NCBI GenBank assembly: GCA_031292035.1
Contig: JARLHX010000221.1
Coordinates: 1 to 64,000, forward strand
Length of the DNA stretch: 64,000 nt
Source of the DNA: Negativicutes bacterium
GTDB taxonomy: Bacteria; Bacillota_C; Negativicutes; Sporomusales_B; JARLHX01
Direction of reading: 5' to 3'
In this document: in pieces, positions 52,523 through 60,948 of the stretch
Layout: every line of letters starts with the position of its first letter
Position numbering within the stretch: position 1 is the first letter of the stretch
The notes under the pieces: generated by a model
Told to the model about the DNA's origin: nothing
What the model saw: the letters and a program-made list of their open reading frames with translations, nothing else
Databases searched by the model: none
Position numbers and translations under genes: made by a program

Positions 52523-53533
52523 ATGGGCTCATTCTTACCTGCGATTTCTCTGGCCATTGTCCATATAGCCGGGGATAATGCCGGGGTGGTACCGGACGCG
52601 GCAGCCGCATCCGGCGCAGATGTATATCTTGTGACCGTCTTGGCGTACATGGTGTTGGGGACGATAATCACCGCCGTTTGCGCCTGGATTGGCGCCTGCT
52701 CTGGTTTTGAACTGGGGGTGCTGACTCGGCGGATCTTCGGATGTTCCGGCAAAAAAATGTTGGCAGTCGCCATCCTGGTTATTTCCATTCCAGCCAGCGC
52801 CCTGACCGGCGGTTATTTCAGCGGCTGGCTGGTCCACAACCTGACCGGACTGCCGTATGCCGTGGCGGCTTTCGGCTGTCTGGCACTATTTTCTCTTCTC
52901 GCGGCCGGTTATTTTGATGATGTATTAACTCTTGCCAGTTATGGTTCGTTGCTTTTCGTGCCGATCGTAATTTTGCTGTTTCTTGGCGGAGGTCGTCCGC
53001 CGGCCATTCCTTCGTTTGCAAACACCAGTATCGACTGGGCGCTGGTACTGGCGTTGCTTGCCTATAATGCCGGTGGGATGCGACCCATCCTGGTGACCGA
53101 AGCGGCGGCCTGTCTGGCAAAAAGAGGACGCCCGGCAGTGGTGGTGTCGATAGCGGCAAAAATGGTGGAAGGACTGGTCACCCTGGCGATGGCCGGGCTG
53201 GTGATCGCAGCCGGCACAGAGGGGCCATTGGCCATATCAGTGGCTGCCACCAATTACCTCGGGCCGGTGGGCGGCCTACTTTTCGACTGTAGCCTGCTAT
53301 GTGTCTTTCTGACCGCCATGGCCCCGGCAATGATGGTCAACGCCAGACAAACCGCCAGCCTGACCGGACTGGGGTTCTGGCCCTCTCTTATTACCGCGGC
53401 GCTGGCCGTTTATCTGGTCAATTGCATTGAGTATTTCACCCTGCTCTCCATCATGGGAGGGACGGGCTTTTTGATGATGGGGTTTATTGTTTATACAGCC
53501 TATGTCCTTTATAAACAGCGGAGGAAACAATAG
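52523..53533 (+). CDS. YkvI-like membrane transporter
   Basis: 336 residues, about ten TM helices, in the style of the YkvI family within the APC/LeuT-type permeases (YNAGGMRPILVTEAAACLAKRG is the characteristic region). Substrate unknown. ATG 52523 follows GGTGGTAAGG. A terminator-like hairpin follows. Confidence 0.8.
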   Translation: MGSFLPAISLAIVHIAGDNAGVVPDAAAASGADVYLVTVLAYMVLGTIITAVCAWIGACSGFELGVLTRRIFGCSGKKMLAVAILVISIPASALTGGYFSGWLVHNLTGLPYAVAAFGCLALFSLLAAGYFDDVLTLASYGSLLFVPIVILLFLGGGRPPAIPSFANTSIDWALVLALLAYNAGGMRPILVTEAAACLAKRGRPAVVVSIAAKMVEGLVTLAMAGLVIAAGTEGPLAISVAATNYLGPVGGLLFDCSLLCVFLTAMAPAMMVNARQTASLTGLGFWPSLITAALAVYLVNCIEYFTLLSIMGGTGFLMMGFIVYTAYVLYKQRRKQ

Positions 53534-53546
53534 TATAATCAGTCGG

Positions 53547-53585
53547 AAACAGGGTGGTATGTAAAACTGCTGCCCTGTTTATTTT
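53547..53585 (+). terminator. Hairpin after the YkvI-like gene
   Basis: Stem AAACAGGG/CCCTGTTT with an 18-base loop, followed by ATTTTG. Confidence 0.7.
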
Positions 53586-53735
53586 GTTAGAGCTCGTCTG
53601 AAGCGTCTATTTTCCGATAGACCACTATCTACAAAAAGGGAAATATCCTATTGGTGCCTAAATAGCAAATAATGAATCGTCGCGAATGGGTCCCATTAGA
53701 GCCAGTGCAGGCAATAATCATCGCTCTAGAAAAAT

Positions 53736-53789
53736 TTTACATACTATTAACAAAAGCTTAATGTTGTGCCGTTCCCAGGCCAATATAAT
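53736..53789 (+). promoter_or_regulatory. Predicted PHO box and promoter of the alkaline phosphatase
   Basis: Three direct hexamers at an exact 11-bp period: TTTACA (53736), TTAACA (53747), TTAATG (53758). This is the tandem TT(A/T)ACA pattern bound by PhoP in Bacillus. TATAAT follows at 53784-53789 with no good -35, as expected for an activator-dependent promoter. Confidence 0.75.
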
Positions 53790-53824
53790 AAACTTAGTGA
53801 GAATGGAATTGAAGGAGGCGCAAC

Positions 53825-55309
53825 ATGTTCAAAAAGGCAAGATGGTTCGGCGTGGCGGCGACAACTGTCGCTTTAGTCGCCGTAATGATCGCGGCAGCTC
53901 TTCCCCAGCAGCAGACTGCTACTGCGGGTGTAAGCAACGGCTATTACGGCAAAAAGCCCAAGTACATCTTTTTCTTTATCGGCGACGGCATGGCCATGCC
54001 CCAGATCACGTCCACTGAAATCTTTAAAGGTACGGTGGAAAGCACCAACCCGATGAACAAGGAAAAACTCAATTTCGAAACTTTTGCCTATCAGGGAATG
54101 CAGGCCACCCATTCGGCCAACACTTTTATTACCGAGTCGGCTGCCGCCGGAACGGCACTGGCTACCGGCCACAAAACCAACAATGATGTTTTAGGAATGG
54201 ACCCGACCAAAACGATAAAATATAAATCCATGGCCGAAATGGCCAAGGAAAAGGGTATGAAGGTCGGCATCGTCACCAGCGTGTCCCTCGACCATGCCAC
54301 CCCGGGGGCGTTCTATGCTCATGAGGCCACCCGGAAGAATTATTATGAGATCGGCCTGTCTATGGTCAACAGCGGCTTTGATTACTTTGCCGGCGGCGGC
54401 CTGCTGGCTCCCACCGGGGCGAAGAAAGACAAGCGCGACGTGCTGGACATCGCCAGACAAGCCGGCTATAAGGTGGTCAACACCCAGGAGGATATCACGA
54501 AATTGAGCGCGGCCGACGGCAAGGTTATCGCCATCAACCCACTGCTGGCTGCTGATGAAGCTTTGGAATACGATATCGACCGCACCGACCAGCTCTCTCT
54601 GGCTGATTTCACCCAAAAGGGCATTCAACTGCTCGATAACCCCAACGGCTTTTTTATGATGGTCGAGGGCGGAAAGGTTGATTGGGCCTGCCATGCCAAC
54701 GACGCGGCGACCACCGTTCACGATATGATGGCCTTCGAGCGCTCCATCGATGAGGCCCTCAAATTTTACGCCAAGCATCCGGATGAAACCCTGATTGTCG
54801 TTACCGGCGACCACGAGACCGGCGGAATGACCATCGGCTTTGCCGGCACCGAATATCAGACCTTTTTCAGCAAAATCAAAAAACAAACTTTGTCTTTCGA
54901 GGAATTTGACAAAATGGTCAAGGTCTATCGCCAGACGGTGAATCCCAGCGCAGCCACCCTGGAAGACTGGCTGCCTGTTCTGGCCGACAAATTCGGCTTG
55001 ACTGATCTGACCGACTATGACAAGACCCGTCTCAGCGACGCCCTTGCCGCCAGTATGCTCGAACCTGGCAAGCGCAACAAGGACCCGCAAAGTTATCTTC
55101 TGTACGGCACCTATGAACCATTTTCGGTGACTGTAACCCATATTCTCAACCAGCGGGCCGGTATCGGCTGGACGACCTATGCTCACACCGGGGTAGCCGT
55201 TCCCGTCTTTGCCCAGGGGGTTGGCGGCGAGAGCTTCCAAGGGTCGTATGACAATACCGATGTGGCCAAGAAAATGATGAATATCATGGGACTGCAGTTT
55301 CAACAATAA
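53825..55309 (+). CDS. Secreted alkaline phosphatase (PhoA-type)
   Basis: 494 residues. A signal peptide (about 1-34, VAATTVALVAVMIAAALP region) is followed by the alkaline phosphatase domain: metal Asp54 in FFIGDGMAMPQ, nucleophile Ser105 in TESAAAGTALATGHKT, DHATPGAF, VEGGKVDWACHAND, and VTGDHETGGM. In many homologues the nucleophile is preceded by Asp (DSA); here it is Glu. The predicted PHO box indicates induction under phosphate starvation. AAGGAGGCG precedes the start. Confidence 0.94.
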   Translation: MFKKARWFGVAATTVALVAVMIAAALPQQQTATAGVSNGYYGKKPKYIFFFIGDGMAMPQITSTEIFKGTVESTNPMNKEKLNFETFAYQGMQATHSANTFITESAAAGTALATGHKTNNDVLGMDPTKTIKYKSMAEMAKEKGMKVGIVTSVSLDHATPGAFYAHEATRKNYYEIGLSMVNSGFDYFAGGGLLAPTGAKKDKRDVLDIARQAGYKVVNTQEDITKLSAADGKVIAINPLLAADEALEYDIDRTDQLSLADFTQKGIQLLDNPNGFFMMVEGGKVDWACHANDAATTVHDMMAFERSIDEALKFYAKHPDETLIVVTGDHETGGMTIGFAGTEYQTFFSKIKKQTLSFEEFDKMVKVYRQTVNPSAATLEDWLPVLADKFGLTDLTDYDKTRLSDALAASMLEPGKRNKDPQSYLLYGTYEPFSVTVTHILNQRAGIGWTTYAHTGVAVPVFAQGVGGESFQGSYDNTDVAKKMMNIMGLQFQQ

Positions 55310-55332
55310 TAACCCGCGTGATTGACTGTCTT

Positions 55333-55371
55333 CAAAGGCTGGAGCGGGAGAGCATCCTGTTCCAGCCTTTG
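55333..55371 (+). terminator. Hairpin between alkaline phosphatase and YibE/F gene
   Basis: Stem CAAAGGCTGGA/TCCAGCCTTTG with a 17-base loop and only a weak T-tail, so it may be a partial terminator. Confidence 0.55.
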
Positions 55372-55394
55372 TATCTCAGAAAGGATTTGACGCC

Positions 55395-56516
55395 ATGTTC
55401 CGTCCAACCGCCGATAGAATCTTTGTCCTATTGGTTGCAGCAGTTTGCGCCATCCTCTACTTTTTGCCCACCGGGTTTCCCCAGCAGGAAGACGGCTATA
55501 TCCGCAGCCGGGGCCAAGTCCTGGCAGTCGACAACAGCGACGTCCACCAGCGGGGGGTGGTCCAAGTCGGCATCCAGGGGGTGACACTGCAAATCGCCGA
55601 TGGCCCCTTCCGGGGCCAGCAGGTGGAAAGCACCAATTCCTTATTGGGCAAGCTGGAAATGGACAAGGTCTTTCAGGCCGGCGACAATGCGCTGGTTGTG
55701 CTCAAGGGCGAAGAGGGGCGGATTGTTGCCGCCAACCTGATTGATCATTACCGGCTGGATGTGGAGGCACTGTTATTTATCCTCTTTGTTGCAGCGCTTT
55801 TTTGGTATGCCCGCTGGACAGGGGTCAAGGCGGTATTATCGTTTGTTTTTACCATTCTTATTTTGTGGAAGGTCATGTGGCCGCTGTTTTTGAAGGGCTG
55901 GGACCCGGTCCTTCTCTCCCTGGTGGTGGTGGCCGCCATTGTCGGCTGTGTGATTTTCCTGGTCACCGGCCTCAGCCGCAAGGGGCTTGTCGCCTTTCTT
56001 GGCACCATGAGCGGGGCAATAGCCGCCTGCCTTCTGGCCCTGATTTTCGGCGGGCTGTTTAAAGTCCACGGGGCAGTGGTGCCGTATGCCGAAACGTTGC
56101 TGCATGTAGGGTTCAGCCATATCGATCTGACCAAAGTTTTTCTTGCCGGTATTTTCCTGGCGTCATCGGGGGCGATGATGGATGTCGCCGTGGATATCGC
56201 GGTATCGGTGGCCGAACTGGTGGATAAAAAGCCGGATATAACCCGCCGTGAGGCGGTCGCTTCGGGAATGAACGTGGGGCGGGCCGTGGTCGGCACAATG
56301 ACCACCACATTGCTTCTGGCCTATTCCGGGTCGTTCACCGCCTTGATGATGGTTTTCATGGCCCAGGGAACGCCGGTGGTAAACATCCTCAACCTGACCT
56401 ATATTGCCGCCGAACTTCTTCACACCCTGGTTGGCAGCTTTGGCGTCGTGCTGGTTGCTCCCTTTACAGCAGTACTGGCCGGCTGGCTGCTTGTCGGCAA
56501 GACAACAGAGGATTGA
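55395..56516 (+). CDS. YibE/F family membrane protein
   Basis: 373 residues. One N-terminal TM, a beta-rich extracytoplasmic region (about 30-120, RGQVLAVDNSDVHQRGVVQVG), then seven TM helices with the YibE/F hallmark IFLASSGAMMDVAVDIAVSV and NVGRAVVGTMTTTLLLAYSG. The function of the family is not established. AAAGGAT lies before the start. Confidence 0.92.
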   Translation: MFRPTADRIFVLLVAAVCAILYFLPTGFPQQEDGYIRSRGQVLAVDNSDVHQRGVVQVGIQGVTLQIADGPFRGQQVESTNSLLGKLEMDKVFQAGDNALVVLKGEEGRIVAANLIDHYRLDVEALLFILFVAALFWYARWTGVKAVLSFVFTILILWKVMWPLFLKGWDPVLLSLVVVAAIVGCVIFLVTGLSRKGLVAFLGTMSGAIAACLLALIFGGLFKVHGAVVPYAETLLHVGFSHIDLTKVFLAGIFLASSGAMMDVAVDIAVSVAELVDKKPDITRREAVASGMNVGRAVVGTMTTTLLLAYSGSFTALMMVFMAQGTPVVNILNLTYIAAELLHTLVGSFGVVLVAPFTAVLAGWLLVGKTTED

Positions 56517-56552
56517 CAGGAGCGGACGGTCTCAACTACATTTGACGTCAGC

Positions 56553-56588
56553 AGAAACAGCCCTGAAATTGGGGGGCTGTTTCTTTGC
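56553..56588 (+). terminator. Terminator after the YibE/F gene
   Basis: An 11-bp perfect stem AGAAACAGCCC/GGGCTGTTTCT with a 10-base loop, then TTG. Confidence 0.75.
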
Positions 56589-56719
56589 TTTATACTAAAA
56601 ATCGGGCGAGCGCGGCATGATAAAGACAGGGGCCAGGCGGCTCGACTGTGTGCGGTTAAAAGGCAAAAGCGCTGGGAAGTCTGGTTGAATCAGTCTCGCG
56701 CCGGAAAGGTGGGGCAGGG

Positions 56720-57190
56720 TTGTTTATCATCAAAATACTGGCGGCGTTAATCATGATGGCAGGTTTGTTCGGGACGCTGGTGCCGCGGATTCCGGGGACG
56801 GTGCTGATCTTTTGCGGTGCATTGTTTTATGGTGCTGTCAGCGGCTTTTACGCGGTTGCACCCTGGATATGGACTTTACTGCTGGTGCTTTTGGCGGTGG
56901 CCGAATTGGGTGGGAGATGGCTTCGGGTGGTTCTGACCCGCCGTTTTTCGATGACCCGATTGTTTGCAACCAACAGCACCATCGCCAACTTAGGCGGCAT
57001 TCTGGCAGCAGATGCCTTGCTCGGGCCTGCTCTGGGATTAATCGCCTGGGAACTTATCGCCGGCAAGGCGCTTGAGCCGCGGGGCAATACGGTCGCGAAA
57101 ATCCTGCTCCGGCTGGCGGCGGTCGCTATACTCCGTTTTGGTTGCGGGGTGGCGATGGTAGTAGTGGTAATCAAATACATGTTTATCTAG
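56720..57190 (+). CDS. DUF456 membrane protein
   Basis: 156 residues, four to five TM helices, DUF456 pattern at the N-terminus (LFGTLVPRIPGTVLIFCGAL) and the Gly/Ala-rich second half. Function unknown. TTG start at 56720 behind GGGGCAGG. Confidence 0.8.
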   Translation: MFIIKILAALIMMAGLFGTLVPRIPGTVLIFCGALFYGAVSGFYAVAPWIWTLLLVLLAVAELGGRWLRVVLTRRFSMTRLFATNSTIANLGGILAADALLGPALGLIAWELIAGKALEPRGNTVAKILLRLAAVAILRFGCGVAMVVVVIKYMFI

Positions 57191-57295
57191 GGACGGCGAT
57201 TCCGGATGGCCTCACCTGCCGTCGGGAAGAATAGAAGCAAGGTGCTATCAGTTCGCACCGGCGCGAACAGCGAGAATACAGCGGGGAGGGGTTCG

Positions 57296-58642
57296 ATGCG
57301 ACAGTACAGCCATCTTGTCCGGCACAGCGGCAATCTACCATTGTTTCAGGCCGTCGAAATGGCGGCAACAGCTATATCTGGCGGACATCCTTTTCATATT
57401 CACGCCGAAGGAGTCAGAGGGACTGGGAAGACCACTGTTATGCGCGCCGCCAGAGTCATTCTTCCACCGATCAGGCGCATCAAAGGCTGCTGTTACAACT
57501 GCGATCCCGCCTGTCCCCACTGCCCGGAGCACAAACACTTGACAGGAGCTGAGCTGGCCGCAGTGGGTACGGAGGTTGTCCCTCGTCCGTTTTTAGAAAT
57601 ATCGCATGGTGCTAAAATCGGCACTGTTGTCGGCAGCATTGACCTCGGCAAGCTGATCGACCGTACCCAGCCGACCGCCGCCCTGCTTCCGGGAAGCATT
57701 CTCAAGGCCCATTGCGGCGTCCTGTTTATTGATGAAGTTAACCGGCTGGCCGATACAGCGCCGGAGCTGGCTGATGTGCTGCTGGATGTCATGGGCACTA
57801 AGCCAGGGCGAATCCAGGTGGAGGAAACCGGCCTGCCAACAGTGGAAATGCCGGTAACGGTGAGTGTTTGGGCCGCCTCCAATCCGGATGAAGAACCAGG
57901 TGCCCTGGCTAGGGTACGAAAACAATTGGCCGACCGGTTTGATCTGGTTGTCAATATGGGGCGACCTGGTGATTACCAGTCTGTTCAGGATATTCTGGCC
58001 CAGGCGGACGGTAAAGCCGCCCTGGAGACTGTCTATACCCTTCCGGCGGCAGATTTTCGTCAGGTGGCGGTGGGGGAGGCCATCAGGGCCATTTTGGCGG
58101 CGGTGTATGTAGATTTTGGGCTGGAGAGTCTGCGCGGGGTGGAGGCCATTGAAACAGCGGCCCGGCTGGCGGCAGCAAAAGCCTGTCGCCAGACTGTCGA
58201 GGTGCAGGATATGATCCAGGTTGTGCCGCTAGCCCTCGGGCATCGTACCGACGCTGCCACCCTCACTGCGATACTCCGCTACCTGCACAGCATTGCTGGA
58301 GATCCGGGAGGGAGGCTGATCCGACCCAGACTGGACCTGCCAGGGGAAACCACCGGCCCGGCGTCGTCAGACGGAAAAAAATCGATGGCAACAAGCTCAT
58401 GGTGGCAGCGTTTTTCCGAGCGATTACGCGGTTCACGCCGAACGCCACCGGCCGAAAATACAGTCGATCAAAAGAAACCAGCCAGACAACAAGCCGCCGG
58501 TTCCAATGCGGGAGGCTCTGGTGAAACCGTCGCCGATCCGATGAAGACAGAAATTATTGCTCCCCCCCAGGTCGCGAGTTCGCTGGTCGATTTGCCGCTG
58601 GAACGGTATGTAAGCGCAGAGGCGAGTCAGCCTCATGAATGA
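57296..58642 (+). CDS. AAA+ ATPase, magnesium-chelatase ChlI/MoxR-like
   Basis: 448 residues. Walker A GVRGTGKTT (about 39-47) is followed by a cysteine-rich insert GCCYNCDPACPHCPEHKH (about 64-81) at the place where ChlI proteins have a PxNxDP loop. Walker B VLFIDEVNRL lies near 143-152, then ASNPDEEPGALARVRKQLADRF (sensor 1/arginine finger). The C-terminal 90 residues are a low-complexity linker. It acts with the VWA protein whose gene it overlaps by 8 bp; such pairs remodel or insert metal into a client. No chlorophyll or cobalamin genes are nearby. Confidence 0.85.
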   Translation: MRQYSHLVRHSGNLPLFQAVEMAATAISGGHPFHIHAEGVRGTGKTTVMRAARVILPPIRRIKGCCYNCDPACPHCPEHKHLTGAELAAVGTEVVPRPFLEISHGAKIGTVVGSIDLGKLIDRTQPTAALLPGSILKAHCGVLFIDEVNRLADTAPELADVLLDVMGTKPGRIQVEETGLPTVEMPVTVSVWAASNPDEEPGALARVRKQLADRFDLVVNMGRPGDYQSVQDILAQADGKAALETVYTLPAADFRQVAVGEAIRAILAAVYVDFGLESLRGVEAIETAARLAAAKACRQTVEVQDMIQVVPLALGHRTDAATLTAILRYLHSIAGDPGGRLIRPRLDLPGETTGPASSDGKKSMATSSWWQRFSERLRGSRRTPPAENTVDQKKPARQQAAGSNAGGSGETVADPMKTEIIAPPQVASSLVDLPLERYVSAEASQPHE

Positions 58643-60389
58643 GGGACTTCATGACCAAATGAAAGATTTGCTGCCCCTTCTCAGCCGTCAAGCTGAGGAG
58701 CTGGCAGGGCATATCCGTAGATATGGCGGGGCTCGGATCGGTGAAAGCACAGTGGTCAGCAAAAAAATGCACACCTTCGTCCCGTCCACACCGGAAGAAG
58801 TCACCATTATTCTAAACAGCGACGCCGGTCAGATATTTTATCAGCGTAGCGATCCGGGGGAAGTATTTCACCTTGATATTTTTCATCAGTGTGGTTTGGT
58901 TGATCACCGTCAGGTGGCATCAGCTGTTAAAAAAGCGGTGGAGGTCTTCAATTACCATGTTGCTCTTTCCAGTCTGACCATCCCACCGGACATCGTAGAC
59001 TTAGTCAAGGCCGATTTGATCGATGTCCAAACAGCCACCGGCGGGGGGCGGCTGACAGGCAGCCTGAATTTTGGTCGTAAACCTTCCTTGCGGCGGGCGC
59101 ACGAAAATCATGTCCATATCGCCGCCATGCTGCCGGAGGAGCGTGTCGCCTGTCTGTTTATGGTCGTGATGGCGGTAGAAGGGGTCATCACAGCACACAG
59201 TCTCGAAATCAGGCGAAACGAACGGCTGACTTGCCGGCGCGGGGCGGAAAATTCGCCGGCCGACCTGTCGGCATATTCCGACCATTCGGATTCTTTTCTC
59301 AAAGGGCGGGGCGGCAAAGCTCTGCCGCCAGAGGCCAAACAGCAGCAATATACCCAGGACGCCGCTGAACTGGCTGATCTTTTCGAAACAGTCGAGGAAA
59401 TGCGGGAGTTTCTCTCCCGGGTGGAGCAGGAAGGAGGGAAGCAAAAGACGTTCGCCGCCGGCAATTCCTTTGATGAAACCATCATCGGGCGGTTGTCTTT
59501 ACAGGGAATTGTCAAAACTGACGCCAAGAAAGTCACTTTGACTGACTACGGCAAGGAATTTAAAGTCTACCTGGAGCGCCATCTGCCGGAAGTGGAAGCG
59601 ATGTTGCGCCGTTCATTGCGGATGATCAAGCCGGCGGCAGGGCGGCCAGGACGCTTCAAGTCATTGTCGCGGGCCAGCGGCGGGGCAAGCGGTAAAAAGA
59701 TGCTGGTCCCGGAGTCCTTCAATGGTTCACTGCAGGAACTGGCTGTTGCGGAAACGGTAAATGCGGCGGCGCGAAGGACAGTGGCCGAAAATCGAATCAG
59801 TATCAATATTGAAGCCGACGATCTCCGTTACTGGACAAGGAAAAAACAGAGCAAGGCGGCCATATGTCTGCTGCTTGACGCCAGCGCCAGCATGGCGGGA
59901 CCGCGCCTCAGAGCCGCTAAATTTTTAGTCCGGCACTTGCTGCTGTCGACCCCCGACCAAATCAGCCTCGTGCTATTCCAGCAGGAAGCGGCAAACGTTC
60001 ATATGCCGTTCACCCGTGATTATCAGTTGGCCCAGGAGAGTCTGCGGCGAATCACCGCCTTCGGCTCCACGCCACTGGCGCTGGGACTGAGGACTTGCAG
60101 CACCTATCTCGCCGGGGCGGGCGTCAAAAATCCGTTGATTATCCTGATCACCGACGGCGTTCCAACCATTGGCGACCGGAGTCGTGACCCGCTGGCCGAC
60201 GCGCTGGCGGCTGCGCAGGAAATCAAAGAGCAGAAATGGGGTTTTACTTGCTTGGGACTCAAACCTTACCGCAACTATCTGGTTCAGCTGGCAGAGGAGG
60301 CCGGCGGCACCGTCTGTGTGCTGGAGGAGTTGGAAAAGAGCGCCTTGGTGGAGCAAACTTGGCGGGAGCGGGCGGTCCGTCATTATTGA
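58635..60389 (+). CDS. VWA-domain protein, ChlD-like partner
   Basis: 584 residues. A long N-terminal helical region (about 1-400) of unknown fold includes a winged-helix-like stretch (SLQGIVKTDAKKVTLTDYG). It is followed by a VWA domain with complete MIDAS motif DASAS (Asp415), a Thr loop (GSTPLALGL) and LIILITDGVPT. Partner of the upstream AAA+ ATPase by 8-bp overlap. Cytosolic: no signal or TM. Confidence 0.85.
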   Translation: MNEGLHDQMKDLLPLLSRQAEELAGHIRRYGGARIGESTVVSKKMHTFVPSTPEEVTIILNSDAGQIFYQRSDPGEVFHLDIFHQCGLVDHRQVASAVKKAVEVFNYHVALSSLTIPPDIVDLVKADLIDVQTATGGGRLTGSLNFGRKPSLRRAHENHVHIAAMLPEERVACLFMVVMAVEGVITAHSLEIRRNERLTCRRGAENSPADLSAYSDHSDSFLKGRGGKALPPEAKQQQYTQDAAELADLFETVEEMREFLSRVEQEGGKQKTFAAGNSFDETIIGRLSLQGIVKTDAKKVTLTDYGKEFKVYLERHLPEVEAMLRRSLRMIKPAAGRPGRFKSLSRASGGASGKKMLVPESFNGSLQELAVAETVNAAARRTVAENRISINIEADDLRYWTRKKQSKAAICLLLDASASMAGPRLRAAKFLVRHLLLSTPDQISLVLFQQEAANVHMPFTRDYQLAQESLRRITAFGSTPLALGLRTCSTYLAGAGVKNPLIILITDGVPTIGDRSRDPLADALAAAQEIKEQKWGFTCLGLKPYRNYLVQLAEEAGGTVCVLEELEKSALVEQTWRERAVRHY

Positions 60390-60607
60390 AGGCATGATAG
60401 GGCAAACGTTTTATCCGGAGGCTGGTGAAAAGCTTCAGATGCAAGGCCTGATATGGACCTGCCGGCAGCTTGGCAAAGGTAAGCCAGCCGGAAGGGAGAA
60501 GCAGGCTGCAGATGGACTTTTTCTCCAGCCTCTTTGTAATTGAAAAGGATTATTAGCTAGCGGCGAGAATTATAGTAAATCAGCAAATATCGCTGGGAGG
60601 TACTAGG

Positions 60608-60937
60608 ATGCTATATTTTTTCCTAGCGTTACTTTTTTCGCTTTTGGTGGCAACCTTTGCCATCCAAAATTCGGCGGCAGTGACAGTGGCGTTTATCACT
60701 TGGAGCTTTCAGACATCATTGGTACTTGTTATTCTTGGATCAGCCACCTTCGGGGCGCTGACCGTCCTGTCGCTGGCCGCACTGATTCAGATCAAGGCCC
60801 GCTGGGTATTAAAACGATGCATGCAGCGCCAGGGGGAACTGGAAGCCGAGGTCAGCACGCTGAAAAGCCGCTTGTGCCAAGAAACGGCGAAAGAAGCGGC
60901 GGTGCAGGATGAGGCTCAGCCAGGCAATTCGCATTGA
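60608..60937 (+). CDS. LapA-domain membrane protein
   Basis: 109 residues. Two TM helices (FFLALLFSLLVATFAIQNSAAV, SLVLVILGSATFGALTVLSLA) and a cytosolic coiled coil (RQGELEAEVSTLKSRL). The FAIQNSAAVTVAFITWSF segment is the LapA (DUF1049) hallmark. In enteric bacteria LapA works with LapB in envelope assembly; here its role is open. GGGAGGT before the ATG. Confidence 0.85.
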   Translation: MLYFFLALLFSLLVATFAIQNSAAVTVAFITWSFQTSLVLVILGSATFGALTVLSLAALIQIKARWVLKRCMQRQGELEAEVSTLKSRLCQETAKEAAVQDEAQPGNSH

Positions 60938-60948
60938 CCGGAGGAATT

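Noticed and set aside
54191..55306. A 371-codon minus-strand frame inside the alkaline phosphatase gene
   Set aside because: The + strand protein has all catalytic motifs; the antisense frame is compositional.
60394..60543. Cobalamin-type riboswitch before the lapA-like/recJ genes
   Set aside because: Some short matches (GGTGAAAA, AGCCAG) occur, but the order and the conserved core pairing of the B12 element are absent.
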